From assembly GCA_000402075.1 (NCBI GenBank), contig ARWO01000032.1:62001-126000 (forward strand): 64,000 nt of DNA, given 5' to 3'. This DNA comes from Thaumarchaeota archaeon SCGC AAA007-O23. Lineage in GTDB: Archaea; Thermoproteota; Nitrososphaeria; Nitrososphaerales; Nitrosopumilaceae. Positions 51,923 to 61,203 of this stretch are shown here, piece after piece. The notes beneath the pieces were generated by a model. The model saw nothing but the letters and a program-made list of their open reading frames with translations. It was not told the DNA's origin and ran no database searches. Each line of letters begins with the position of its first letter. Within the stretch, counting starts at the first letter, position 1. The translations under genes were made by a program, and so were the position numbers.

Positions 51923-53578
51923 ATGAACCCAAAGGCAATCATCACAAGCGCATTACCATATGCAAACGGGGAAATTCATCTTGGTCATGTCGCATCCACA
52001 TATCTACCAGCTGATGTTACAACTAGATTTCTAAGGCAAAAAGGAGTTGAAGCATATTACATATGCGCATCTGACGATTTTGGAACACCAATCCTAATAC
52101 AATCTGAAAAAGAAGGGAAAACACCTGAAGAATATGTAGAGTATTGGAACAAGCGTGATTTTGAAGACTTTACTGCATTTAATATAAAATTTGATTTCTT
52201 TTACAAAACAAGTTCTTTAGAAAACAGACAATTTGTACAGGATGTTTTCAAAAAACTTGATCAGGCTGGGCATATTTATGAAAATGAAATCATACAACTT
52301 TATTGTAATACGGACAAGAAATTTTTACCAGATAGATATGTAATTGGAACATGTCCATACTGCAAGGCGAATGATCAATATTCAGATTTATGCGAAAAAT
52401 GTGGTCGTGTGCCAGAAGAGATTGAAAATCCGCACTGTTCAATTTGTGGACAGATACCAGTTAAAGAAAAAACAAAACATTATTTTTTCAAGCTGAAAAA
52501 CTTTTCAGACAAACTCACTAAATATCTTGAAAGTAATCAAAATCTTCAAAAAGATGTGAAAAAATATGTCCAAAACTGGATTAAAGAAGGGCTAATTGAT
52601 TGGGATATTACCCGTGATATATCTTGGGGTATTCCTGTTCCAGTTGATGGAGAAAAAGAAAAGGTGTTCTATGGTTGGTTTGACAACCATCTAGCATACA
52701 TTTCATCCACAATAAAATTTCTGAATGATAATGGTAAAGATGGAAAAAAATTTTGGAACGAGGCGGATATCTATCACTTTATTGGAAAAGATATCGTTTA
52801 TCATCACTTTCTGTTTTTGCCCGCAATGCGTTTAGGAATTGATGAAGAGTACAAACTTCCTGATTACATTCCAACAAGAGGACATCTTACGTTGGAGTCA
52901 AAGAAAATTTCAAAGAGCAGAAATTGGTACATTGGTCTTAAGGACTTTTTGAAAATTTTTCCCTCAGACTATCTAAGATTTTATCTTGTTTCAATAAATC
53001 CATATTCACAGGACGATCTTAATTTTAACTGGGATGAATTTGCGACAAAAATTAATTCTGAGTTGATAGGAAACCTTGGAAACTTGGTTAATCGTGTGCT
53101 TGGTTTTACTGTAAAATCTTTCAATAGTATTGTTCCAGATCCAGAGAAGTTTGATGATATGGACAAAGAATCAGAAAAGATGATTCATGAACTTGCATCA
53201 CAACTGAGCGTGTTAATGGAAGAAAATCATCTTGATAGGGCACTAAAAAAGATTTTACAGTTTTCAGCTCACTTTAACCAGTACTTTCAACATAAGGAAC
53301 CCTGGAAGAATGGTACCGGTACAAATTCCTGCATTTTTTTGGTGGTTAATGCAGTAAGAAGTTTAGCGATAGCGATTTATCCATTCTTGCCAGAATCATC
53401 ACAAAAAATTTGGGTGCAGCTTGGATTGGATGGTAACGTTTCAACAGAAATGTTTGATGAGATTTCAAGTATTACGCTAAAACATGGGCACAAGCTAGGA
53501 CAAGTTTCTCCATTGTTTGAAAAAGTGGAAGAATCAGTTATAGAAGAACAGAAGTCAAAGCTTAGGGGCACAATCTAG
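51923..53578 (+). CDS. metG: Methionyl-tRNA synthetase
   Basis: 551 residues, class I. HIGH as HLGHVAST (about 17), zinc knuckle with CPYC, LCEKCG and HCSICG (four-Cys type, about 140-185), KMSKS as KKISKSRNW (about 325), and an anticodon-binding helix bundle. The C-terminal EMAP-type tRNA-binding domain is missing; in archaea it can be a separate protein. Followed after 1 nt by the alpha/beta hydrolase gene. Confidence 0.96.
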   Translation: MNPKAIITSALPYANGEIHLGHVASTYLPADVTTRFLRQKGVEAYYICASDDFGTPILIQSEKEGKTPEEYVEYWNKRDFEDFTAFNIKFDFFYKTSSLENRQFVQDVFKKLDQAGHIYENEIIQLYCNTDKKFLPDRYVIGTCPYCKANDQYSDLCEKCGRVPEEIENPHCSICGQIPVKEKTKHYFFKLKNFSDKLTKYLESNQNLQKDVKKYVQNWIKEGLIDWDITRDISWGIPVPVDGEKEKVFYGWFDNHLAYISSTIKFLNDNGKDGKKFWNEADIYHFIGKDIVYHHFLFLPAMRLGIDEEYKLPDYIPTRGHLTLESKKISKSRNWYIGLKDFLKIFPSDYLRFYLVSINPYSQDDLNFNWDEFATKINSELIGNLGNLVNRVLGFTVKSFNSIVPDPEKFDDMDKESEKMIHELASQLSVLMEENHLDRALKKILQFSAHFNQYFQHKEPWKNGTGTNSCIFLVVNAVRSLAIAIYPFLPESSQKIWVQLGLDGNVSTEMFDEISSITLKHGHKLGQVSPLFEKVEESVIEEQKSKLRGTI

Positions 53579-53579
53579 G

Positions 53580-54332
53580 TTGAAAAAGATTTTTCCTCGA
53601 ATATCTACCAGAGGATTCTATGATCTTTATTCAGGTCGAACGATAAAACATGAATCATATAGCTTATACCCAAAGAGAGATTTTGATGCATTAATCGGCT
53701 CAAAGGAGATTACTATAATGATTCATGGGCTAAGAAACAATGCCTCTGGTGCACTGACAAAATTTGTAATTGCAAAAAGAAGATTAGCGCATCTTGGTTA
53801 CAAACGTCCTGTAATAGGATATAGTTATGATTCAAACACAATAGGCGCACAATATGTCACGTCTGCACTTCATGCATTGTATACTGGTATAACCATAGCA
53901 AACAAGAACGGAAGAAACTTGGCACGATTTGTTACTGACTTTAAGCGTAAAAGTCCAAGTACAAAGATTCGTCTAATGGGACATTCACTTGGCGCACATG
54001 TAATTCAGAGTACGATAAAAAATCTTGCAAGAAACGCCAAAAATAGCGGAATTTTGGAGGCAGTTTATTTTTTTGGAGGTTCGATTCCTAGCAACGCGCT
54101 AAGTCCAAGAAATGGTTCTGCCACACAAAAAATTGTTACAACAAAAATTAGAAACTATTACAGCCCATACGATGATGTACTCAGTTTAGTAGATGATTGG
54201 AATTGGGTAGATACTCCAATTGGCTATATGGGTGCACATGGAAAGACAATATCAAAATACACTCAAACAATGGTAAAACCAAAAAATCATCGCTTTGTAA
54301 GTTATGCTGCAGTTCTTAGGTCATTTCCATAA
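53580..54332 (+). CDS. Alpha/beta-hydrolase (DUF900-like)
   Basis: 250 residues, TTG start directly after metG. Nucleophile elbow GHSLGAH (about 138-144) with Ser140, Asp near DDVLSLVDDW and a C-terminal His in KNHRF. EITIMIHGLRNNASG forms the oxyanion region. The layout resembles DUF900-type hydrolases with unknown esterase or lipase substrate. No signal peptide, so probably cytoplasmic. Co-transcribed with metG. Confidence 0.85.
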   Translation: MKKIFPRISTRGFYDLYSGRTIKHESYSLYPKRDFDALIGSKEITIMIHGLRNNASGALTKFVIAKRRLAHLGYKRPVIGYSYDSNTIGAQYVTSALHALYTGITIANKNGRNLARFVTDFKRKSPSTKIRLMGHSLGAHVIQSTIKNLARNAKNSGILEAVYFFGGSIPSNALSPRNGSATQKIVTTKIRNYYSPYDDVLSLVDDWNWVDTPIGYMGAHGKTISKYTQTMVKPKNHRFVSYAAVLRSFP

Positions 54333-54348
54333 AATCAGTCAAGCAATT

Positions 54349-54362
54349 TTGGCCTTAGCCAA
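54349..54362 (+). terminator. Possible stem-loop after the metG operon
   Basis: TTGGC-CTTA-GCCAA perfect 5-bp hairpin with a 4-nt loop, 17 nt after the hydrolase stop. No long T run follows, so function as a terminator is uncertain. Confidence 0.25.
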
Positions 54363-54408
54363 CAAATAATTATAATTATGATATCAATTGGCTAGACCAA
54401 TACATATT

Positions 54409-54468
54409 ATGAAGGCTATTATAGCAACGGCTATTGCAGCACCTTTTCTATTAATTCCCATAAATTAA
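54409..54468 (+). CDS. Possible 19-residue hydrophobic peptide
   Basis: ATG 54409 to TAA 54468, MKAIIATAIAAPFLLIPIN. Hydrophobic like a signal or membrane peptide. No clear promoter and very short; it may be chance. Confidence 0.15.
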   Translation: MKAIIATAIAAPFLLIPIN

Positions 54469-54538
54469 GTGGATAAATTACGACTATAAAAAAATAATCA
54501 TGATCGGCTAATCATTAATACGGAAACTAAACTTACAA

Positions 54539-55504
54539 ATGGAGTTTATCAAAAATACAATCTGTGAAGCAAGTACGTGTGTTATTATGAACTCGATCAA
54601 TTTTGTTGTTCTTGGAGAACAGACAATTGCAAATGATTTTGGTAAAAAAGGTACAACTACAGATCTTACACTTTATGATAAAAAGGAGTCTGATGTTATT
54701 AGAACATGGGTTATTCCAAATGGATTCCCAGAAAAGATTCAACCTCTGTTACAAGCAATAAACATTGCAGAGTATGTAATTTTCTATATTGCATCGCTTG
54801 ACAAGTATGTTGGAGAACAAATTATTGCATTGGATATGCTAGGAAAAAAAGATGGGATTATAAGCCATTCTTACGAAGTCGATGAAAATCGCCTTAATTC
54901 TATGATCAAAGGAACAGTTTTGAATAATTACAAGAAAGTTGATTCACCTAACATTAAACAGGAACTAACGAAATTTTCATCTATTTCAAACAATGGAGAT
55001 GTACAAATTGTAATAGACCATTGTTTTGATGTAAAAGGTGTTGGCACTGTTGTATTGGGTAAAGTATTACAAGGAACAGTAAACCAATATGATAATCTAA
55101 AACATTTACCATCAGGATCTGAAGTTATGATAAAATCTATTCAGATGCATGATGATGACATTAAGATAGCAAATTGTCCAGCAAGAGTTGGATTATCACT
55201 GAAAGGAATAAAACCTGATGAAGTTGGGAGAGGTGATATCATCACTTCTGATGAATCTCTCCTAGTAAAATCTGAGATTGAGGTTAACTTCAAACAATCA
55301 CCATTCTACAAGGGAGAAATTTCTGTGAATCAGATGTGTCTCATTAGCGTTGGGCTTCAAATAAAGGCTGCAAAATTTTCCTCTATATCTCCAGTCAAGT
55401 TAACTTTAGAAAAACCAATTATCTGTAAGAAAAATGACATATGCCTTTTCATAAAGCCAGAATCTACTACTGTAAGAATAATTGGTAGTGGTAAAATCAA
55501 TTAA
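54539..55504 (+). CDS. EF-Tu-like protein with degenerate GTPase domain
   Basis: 321 residues. The C-terminal two thirds is EF-Tu domain 2/3-like: GVGTVVLGKVLQGTVNQYD, MIKSIQMHDDDIKIA and ARVGLSLKGIKPDEVGRGDI. The N-terminal 115 residues keep the G-domain outline but have no P-loop (VVLGEQTIANDFGKKGTTTD), no DxxG and no NKxD. I recall a family in other archaea with the same GKKGTxxDITLY start that is close to SelB. So it probably binds RNA or a translation factor without GTP hydrolysis. ATG 54587 is an alternative start; 54539 fits the AT-rich promoter better. Confidence 0.75.
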   Translation: MEFIKNTICEASTCVIMNSINFVVLGEQTIANDFGKKGTTTDLTLYDKKESDVIRTWVIPNGFPEKIQPLLQAINIAEYVIFYIASLDKYVGEQIIALDMLGKKDGIISHSYEVDENRLNSMIKGTVLNNYKKVDSPNIKQELTKFSSISNNGDVQIVIDHCFDVKGVGTVVLGKVLQGTVNQYDNLKHLPSGSEVMIKSIQMHDDDIKIANCPARVGLSLKGIKPDEVGRGDIITSDESLLVKSEIEVNFKQSPFYKGEISVNQMCLISVGLQIKAAKFSSISPVKLTLEKPIICKKNDICLFIKPESTTVRIIGSGKIN

Positions 55505-55534
55505 CTTCAAATTTGGCTTAAAGAAATATAATTT

Positions 55535-55654
55535 GTGAAGTCCGCACGTGCATGCCCAATTTGTACAAATTGTGGTTCAAAGAAGTTCAAACGTCTTGAT
55601 TCTGAGGGCGTTAAAGTTAGATGTGTTCAATGCGATAAAGAATACAAGATATAG
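55535..55654 (+). CDS. 39-residue zinc-ribbon protein
   Basis: GTG 55535 to TAG 55654. CPICTNCGSKKFKR and RCVQCDKEYKI carry two CxxC-type pairs in a zinc-ribbon layout. 30 nt after the EF-Tu-like gene, 30 nt before ilvC, same strand. The ordered ligands make it a likely real gene. Function unknown, perhaps RNA or DNA binding. Confidence 0.6.
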   Translation: MKSARACPICTNCGSKKFKRLDSEGVKVRCVQCDKEYKI

Positions 55655-55684
55655 ATTATATGTGTAGAATTTTGAATTTTCCCA

Positions 55685-56683
55685 ATGGCAAAGACCTGGA
55701 AAGATTCTGATATTAATCTAGACCCAATCAAAGATCAAACAATTGCAATCATTGGATATGGTATACAGGGCGATGCACAAGCAAATAATCTCAAAGATTC
55801 TGGTCTCAAAGTCATAATTGGACTTAAGGAAGGTGGATCTAGTTGGAACAAAGCGAATAATGATGGACATGAAGTAATGTCCGTATCTGAAGCTTGCAAA
55901 AAAGCTGACATTATTCATGTGTTGATTCCTGACATGGTTCAGTCAAAAGTTTACAAGGATGAGATAGAACCAAATCTTTCCGAGGGAAAGGCATTGGCGT
56001 TTTCACATGCAGCAGCAATTTACTGGGGATGGATCAAGGCACCTGATAATATTGATGTTATCATGGTTGCACCGAAAGGTCCAGGCTCTAAGGTAAGAGA
56101 AACATATCTTGATGGATTTGGAACACCTTCAATTGTTGCAGTTGAACAAGACAAGACTGGAACAGCTTGGGATAGAACACTTGGGATTGCCAAAGGAATT
56201 GGAAGTGCACGTGCTGGCTTGATTAAAACTACATTCAAAGAAGAAGTTGAGACTGACTGGTTTGGTGAACAAGCTGATCTTTGTGGCGGATCTGCATCTA
56301 TGGTTGTTAATGCATTTGAGACATTGGTTGAAGCTGGCTATCAACCAGAAATTGCATATTTTGAAGTTTTACATGAATTAAAACTGATTGTTGACATGAT
56401 TCAGAAATATGGAATCAACGGAATGTGGAGACGCGTAAGCGAAACTGCAAGATATGGTGGTCTTACTCGTGGTCCAATGGTTATGAATAAGCAGACCAAG
56501 GAAGAAATGAAAAAAGTTCTGCAGGAAATACAGGATGGAACATTTAACAAAGAATGGTTAAGTGAGTATGAAAAAAGTGGCAAAAATGCGTTTGACAAAT
56601 ACATGAAACAATTAGATTCACATCAAATAGAGCAGGTTGGAAAACAGATGCGAAAAATGATGTGGCCTGATTCTACTGAATGA
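55685..56683 (+). CDS. ilvC: Ketol-acid reductoisomerase
   Basis: 332 residues, class I. Makes the dihydroxy acids of valine and isoleucine synthesis with NADPH and magnesium. Rossmann motif IGYGIQGDAQANNLKDSG, VAPKGPGSKVR, DLCGGSASMVVNAFETLVEAG and the metal-site helices FEVLHELKLIVDM. TATA-like GATTATATG is centred 27 nt before the ATG. Abuts the convergent mcm small subunit without a gap. Confidence 0.96.
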   Translation: MAKTWKDSDINLDPIKDQTIAIIGYGIQGDAQANNLKDSGLKVIIGLKEGGSSWNKANNDGHEVMSVSEACKKADIIHVLIPDMVQSKVYKDEIEPNLSEGKALAFSHAAAIYWGWIKAPDNIDVIMVAPKGPGSKVRETYLDGFGTPSIVAVEQDKTGTAWDRTLGIAKGIGSARAGLIKTTFKEEVETDWFGEQADLCGGSASMVVNAFETLVEAGYQPEIAYFEVLHELKLIVDMIQKYGINGMWRRVSETARYGGLTRGPMVMNKQTKEEMKKVLQEIQDGTFNKEWLSEYEKSGKNAFDKYMKQLDSHQIEQVGKQMRKMMWPDSTE

Positions 56684-57106
56684 TTATAATTTTCTTAATT
56701 TTGATACGCCATTTCTAATATGATTAGTTATGTCATCAAGTGATGTTCCCGGTCCAAAGTTTCCACTAACACCAGATTTCTCAAGTATTTTTTTATCCTC
56801 CTCTGGAATTGTTCCGCCTCCTACAACAAGTACGTCATTAATTCCCTTCTTCTTTAATTCCTTAACAACTCTGGGAAATAATGTTCCATGTGCTCCGTTC
56901 AAAAGACTAAGTGCAACTGCGTCCACATCCTCATCCTCAGCAATTTGTGCTACTCTGTTCGGTGTGGCAAACAAGCCAGAGTAAATTACTTCCATTCCAG
57001 CATCCCTGAACCCACGGCATAGTACTAGCGCACCTCTGTCATGACCATCCAAGCCCAGTTTTGCAACAAGGATCTTAATCTTACGAGACGCAGTTTTCTG
57101 CTTCAT
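56684..57106 (-). CDS. mcmB: Methylmalonyl-CoA mutase, cobalamin-binding subunit
   Basis: 140 residues. B12-binding domain with DxHxxG as KLGLDGHDRGA (His is the lower cobalt ligand), SLLNGAHGT and VVGGGTIP. It is the small subunit that pairs with the catalytic large subunit at 61204-62787; the two are split genes 4 kb apart on opposite strands. Interconverts methylmalonyl-CoA and succinyl-CoA in the HP/HB cycle. Upstream is the divergent M1 aminopeptidase. Confidence 0.93.
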   Translation of the reverse strand: MKQKTASRKIKILVAKLGLDGHDRGALVLCRGFRDAGMEVIYSGLFATPNRVAQIAEDEDVDAVALSLLNGAHGTLFPRVVKELKKKGINDVLVVGGGTIPEEDKKILEKSGVSGNFGPGTSLDDITNHIRNGVSKLRKL

Positions 57107-57174
57107 ATTATAATATACTCATGTTTCCCTTAAAATCTTTTGAATCTGAATAAACTTACATAACGTTTCAAATT

Positions 57175-59682
57175 ATGCACGGTATGGCAGGCGTAATCCC
57201 AATCAACTATGAGCTTGTGTTTGAACCATTATTTCATAATTTCAAGTTTAACGGCGAGGAAATTATTACTCTCAATTTATCAAAACCGACTAATTTAATC
57301 ATACTAGACGCTGCAGAACTCAGCATAAAAGAATCTCATATAACACAAGGAAGGAAAATCATCCCTACAAAATCATCTCTAAATAAAAAAAATGAAAAAC
57401 TGACAATTAAACTTGCAAAGAAAATAAAAGGGAAAGCAAAACTTTCCATCAAGTTTACTGGAACCTTGAATGATAGACTTTTAGGATTTTACAGAAGCCA
57501 GTACAAGGATAGAAAGGGGAAAACAAAGTATCTTGCAACAACACAGTTTGAGGCGGCTGATGCTAGGAGGGCATTTCCCTGCTGGGATGAACCAGCTGTC
57601 AAGGCAACATTTGATGTATCTCTTTTAGTCGATAAGCACTTGGATGCAATCTCAAACATGCCAGTTGCATCTAAGAGAAATGTTGATTCAAAAATCCTGT
57701 ACAAGTTTGGGCAAACTCCAGTAATGTCAACGTATCTTTTGTATCTTGGTGTAGGTGAGTTTGAATATTTACATGGAAAGTTACGAAATATCAAGATAAG
57801 AATTGTTACCACAAAAGGCAATAAGAATAAGGGTAAACTTTCACTAGACTTCACTAAGAAGTTTCTCAGTGAGTATGAAAAATATTTTGGAATAAAGTAT
57901 CCACTTCCAAAACTTGACATGATAGCTATACCTGATTTTGCTGCTGGTGCAATGGAGAATTGGGGTGCAATTACATTCAGAGAGGCTATTTTACTTTATG
58001 ATCCAAAGACATCTTCAACTAGGACAAAGCAGTACATTGCGGAAGTAATATCTCATGAGATAGCTCATCAATGGTTTGGCAATCTTGTTACGATGAAATG
58101 GTGGAATGATCTTTGGCTGAATGAAAGCTTTGCAACATTCATGGCAACAAAAATCGTGGATAAGTTTTATCCAGAGTGGGATCTTTGGGACCAGTTTTTA
58201 GATGATGCAATGTTACAAGCTATGAGTCTTGACGCATTAAAAAATTCTCACCCAATAAATGTGGACGTAAAACACCCAGCACAAATTAGAGAAATCTTTG
58301 ACGCAATCAGCTACGATAAGGGTGGGAGTGTTTTACGTATGTTGGAGAATTATGTTGGAACAGATAACTTTCGTAAAGGACTGAAACATTATCTTACTAA
58401 ACATAGATATTCAAATGCAGAAGGACAGGATTTATGGAATTCAATTGGGAAAATTGCACACAAACCTGTTGACTCTATGATGAAAACATGGATTGATCAG
58501 GTTGGGTATCCAGTTGTGAATGTTAAACGAAATAATTCAAAAATATCATTAACACAGAAACGCTTCTTATCTGATGGGAGTAGAGTTTCTAAAAATAAAT
58601 GGGCAATTCCAATACAGATTGAAGAGGGAAATCACGAAAACTCAATCTTAATGAAATCACACTCTAGCAGTGTATCTCTGAAAAACAGAGATTCAGATTT
58701 TATAATTAATTCAGGTCGCTATGGATTTTATAGAGTTCAATATGATGATCACAGTTTAGCGCATCTATCATTATTGATTGATGAAAAAATATTGAATCAT
58801 GTTGATAGATGGAGTTTACAGAATGATTTGTTTTCACAGTGTATATCAGGTACAAAACAACTTCAGGAATATCTTGATTTTACAACATCATATCACGATG
58901 AGGATGATTATATCACTCTGCTGAATTTAGCGCAAAATCTTTACTATCTATACAAACTAACCACTAAAGAAAAATTCTCTGATGAAATCCGTACCTATAC
59001 TGCACAATTTTTGGGAACAATATTTGACCGTCTTGATTGGGATTCCAAAAAAAATGAGAGACATACTGATTCATTGTTACGTAGTTTTGTGATAACCGCA
59101 CTTGGTAAACTTGGTGATAAGGAAATACTCAGCGAAGCAAACAAGCGTTTTAATAAATTTCTTAAAAATAAAAATTCTCTTGCCGCTGATCTACAGGAAC
59201 CAGTTTTTGTATTAGCAGCATGGCAAGGAGATAAAAAAACTTACAATAGACTTTTGTCGCTTTACAGAAAGTCTACTTTACAAGAAGAAAAGATTAGATT
59301 TCTTATGGCGATGTGTAATTTTAAGCAAAAAAATTTACTGCTTAAAACACTAGCCCTTTCCCTAACCCCAGAAGTACGTTCTCAAAACATCCGTGCTCCA
59401 ATTATGGGTGTATCAGCTAATATTTACGGCAAGGATGTTCTTTGGCCATGGCTTAAGAATCATTGGAAAGAATTAGTTAGAAAGTTTGGGGTTGGTAATC
59501 CACTTGCGAATAGAATTGTTGCTAGCGTTGGTGGTGTAATTGATGATAAACAGGAAAGAGATGTACGTAACTTTTTCAAAAGAAACCCCTTACCTGGAAC
59601 AGAACGTGTTATAGAACAAACATTGGAAAGAGTTAGAATTAGATCAAAGTTTTTGTGGCGTATCAAAGCAGAATTTGGATGA
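57175..59682 (+). CDS. M1-family aminopeptidase
   Basis: 835 residues. Exopeptidase motif GAMENWG (258-264) and zinc-site HEIAHQWFGN (294-303) with NESFATF downstream as third ligand. Domain order is N-terminal beta saddle, thermolysin-like catalytic core, then ERAP-type C-terminal HEAT-like helical domain (about 520-835), the tricorn-interacting-factor F2/F3 arrangement. No signal peptide. It cleaves N-terminal residues, probably of proteasome products. Its stop overlaps the next gene by 4 nt. Confidence 0.94.
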   Translation: MHGMAGVIPINYELVFEPLFHNFKFNGEEIITLNLSKPTNLIILDAAELSIKESHITQGRKIIPTKSSLNKKNEKLTIKLAKKIKGKAKLSIKFTGTLNDRLLGFYRSQYKDRKGKTKYLATTQFEAADARRAFPCWDEPAVKATFDVSLLVDKHLDAISNMPVASKRNVDSKILYKFGQTPVMSTYLLYLGVGEFEYLHGKLRNIKIRIVTTKGNKNKGKLSLDFTKKFLSEYEKYFGIKYPLPKLDMIAIPDFAAGAMENWGAITFREAILLYDPKTSSTRTKQYIAEVISHEIAHQWFGNLVTMKWWNDLWLNESFATFMATKIVDKFYPEWDLWDQFLDDAMLQAMSLDALKNSHPINVDVKHPAQIREIFDAISYDKGGSVLRMLENYVGTDNFRKGLKHYLTKHRYSNAEGQDLWNSIGKIAHKPVDSMMKTWIDQVGYPVVNVKRNNSKISLTQKRFLSDGSRVSKNKWAIPIQIEEGNHENSILMKSHSSSVSLKNRDSDFIINSGRYGFYRVQYDDHSLAHLSLLIDEKILNHVDRWSLQNDLFSQCISGTKQLQEYLDFTTSYHDEDDYITLLNLAQNLYYLYKLTTKEKFSDEIRTYTAQFLGTIFDRLDWDSKKNERHTDSLLRSFVITALGKLGDKEILSEANKRFNKFLKNKNSLAADLQEPVFVLAAWQGDKKTYNRLLSLYRKSTLQEEKIRFLMAMCNFKQKNLLLKTLALSLTPEVRSQNIRAPIMGVSANIYGKDVLWPWLKNHWKELVRKFGVGNPLANRIVASVGGVIDDKQERDVRNFFKRNPLPGTERVIEQTLERVRIRSKFLWRIKAEFG

Positions 59683-60092
59683 GAATGAATAGGAAAATTA
59701 TTGCGGTTGCGTCAATAATCGCAATTACAGCTATAGTGATATCAGTCACATCTGATTCAGCATTAGATGAATCTACAATATCTCAGATAATTTTTGTTGA
59801 TGCAGTGTATGATCCACAAAATAAGATTGTTAGAATTACGTACAATGATAATTCTGAAATGACAAACCTAATCACTCTTGAGGTTTTGGGCATGGAAAAA
59901 ACATTTCACAAGGAATTTTCACAGAGCTCGTTTGTAGAAACCGTCAAAATTGATTCCAAGCCAAAGTATGGATGGTCAACTACCCCAGTTGTGTTTTCTA
60001 TAAATCATGATCAATTTGGAAAGATTGGATTAAAAACCGAAATTTATGAGCAGGGTGAGTTAAAACCTAGGATAATTTATAGCAAAATCTAG
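59679..60092 (+). CDS. Membrane-anchored small protein, unknown function
   Basis: About 137 residues. ATG 59679 forms an ATGA overlap with the aminopeptidase stop, so it is translationally coupled; earlier in-frame codons reach to 59655. A hydrophobic N-terminal helix (IIAVASIIAITAIVIS) serves as signal anchor or signal peptide; the rest is a beta-rich exported domain without cysteines. No family recognised. Despite the coupling, it is likely exported and thus not a partner of the aminopeptidase. Confidence 0.75.
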   Translation: MRMNRKIIAVASIIAITAIVISVTSDSALDESTISQIIFVDAVYDPQNKIVRITYNDNSEMTNLITLEVLGMEKTFHKEFSQSSFVETVKIDSKPKYGWSTTPVVFSINHDQFGKIGLKTEIYEQGELKPRIIYSKI

Positions 60093-60104
60093 CAACCAGC
60101 AGAT

Positions 60105-60111
60105 CTATATA
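60105..60111 (+). promoter_or_regulatory. TATA-like promoter of a 24-residue microprotein
   Basis: CTATATA centred 27 nt before the ATG at 60135, the ideal leaderless spacing. Confidence 0.45.
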
Positions 60112-60134
60112 CGATAATTAACTAAATTTTCCAG

Positions 60135-60209
60135 ATGGCACATGATCTTGATCAATGGTGGAAAGGTCTTGGAGAAGGCCTTGAAGATGACATTGAAGCA
60201 AATTCCTGA
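60135..60209 (+). CDS. 24-residue acidic microprotein
   Basis: ATG 60135 to TGA 60209, beginning MAHDLDQWWKGLGEGLEDDI. A complete frame with a TATA box at ideal spacing upstream. Acidic and amphipathic with a Trp-Trp pair. Located 72 nt upstream of meaB, so a leader peptide or regulatory microprotein for the mutase operon is possible but not shown. Confidence 0.4.
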   Translation: MAHDLDQWWKGLGEGLEDDIEANS

Positions 60210-60281
60210 GTGTATATCATTAGTACAACCTAAAGGTCAAAGATAACCAATATTTATCGCAGAAACAAAAGATAATTACAC

Positions 60282-61199
60282 TTGGACATTACTTCTGATT
60301 TGAAAAAAGCAAAGCGTGGAGCAATAGCAAAGGCAATTTCAATTTTTGAAAACGACGAAAAAGAATCAAGAAAATTAATTAAAAAAATATTCAAGACTTC
60401 TGGCAAGTCTGTAGTTATAGGCATAACAGGACCAGCGGGAGCAGGAAAGTCATCACTGATAGATAAAACTTCAATTAAATTGAAGAAGTTTGGCTTGAAG
60501 CCAGCAGTTTTGGCAATAGATCCAACAAGTCACATATCAGGCGGTGCAATACTTGGTGATAGAGTACGGATGACAGAATCAACAGATTCTGGAATGTATA
60601 TCAGAAGCATAGCATCAAGAGGTGCCACTGGTGCAGTTTCAAGATCCATACGAAACAGTATACGTGTACTCGAATATGCTGGATTTGATCCCATAATCAT
60701 CGAAAGTGTTGGAGCAGGACAGACAGAAATAGAAATTTCCAACATAGCTGACATTACAGTGGTCGTATTCAACCCACATACAGGAGATAGCATTCAAACA
60801 ATAAAAGCAGGAATTACTGAAATTGGTGACATTTACCTTGTGCATAAAAGTGATCTTGAAGGAGCATCACAATTGTTTCAATCTGTTCAAGACTTTATTG
60901 GAACAGTAGAACAAAATCCACTGATTCTTAAAGTATCGTCAAAGACGGAAAAGGGAATTTCTGAATTTCTAACAGAATTAAAAAAACTCATAACAAAAAG
61001 AAGGAAGGAAAAGAAATTATCAGAAAAGCAAAGGCTTTCCAAAGAACTTGATGATATCATCTTAAATAATATTAATCAAAAAGTTGCAACAATGCTGCAA
61101 TCAAGCAAGTCATACTCAGGATATCTTAAAAAAGTGCAAGACAAAAAAATGGATCCATTTGAAGCTGCTGACAAGATATCTAATAGCATAATAAAGTGA
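60282..61199 (+). CDS. meaB: Methylmalonyl-CoA mutase-associated GTPase MeaB
   Basis: 305 residues, TTG start. P-loop GPAGAGKSSLIDK (about 51), RVRMTESTDSGMYIRSIASRG and VGAGQTEIEISNIADITVVV are the MeaB/ArgK signature. The protein guards the mutase and loads or exchanges adenosylcobalamin. Directly upstream of mcmA (4 nt), which supports the role. C-terminal dimerisation helix present. Confidence 0.95.
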   Translation: MDITSDLKKAKRGAIAKAISIFENDEKESRKLIKKIFKTSGKSVVIGITGPAGAGKSSLIDKTSIKLKKFGLKPAVLAIDPTSHISGGAILGDRVRMTESTDSGMYIRSIASRGATGAVSRSIRNSIRVLEYAGFDPIIIESVGAGQTEIEISNIADITVVVFNPHTGDSIQTIKAGITEIGDIYLVHKSDLEGASQLFQSVQDFIGTVEQNPLILKVSSKTEKGISEFLTELKKLITKRRKEKKLSEKQRLSKELDDIILNNINQKVATMLQSSKSYSGYLKKVQDKKMDPFEAADKISNSIIK

Positions 61200-61203
61200 T
61201 TAT

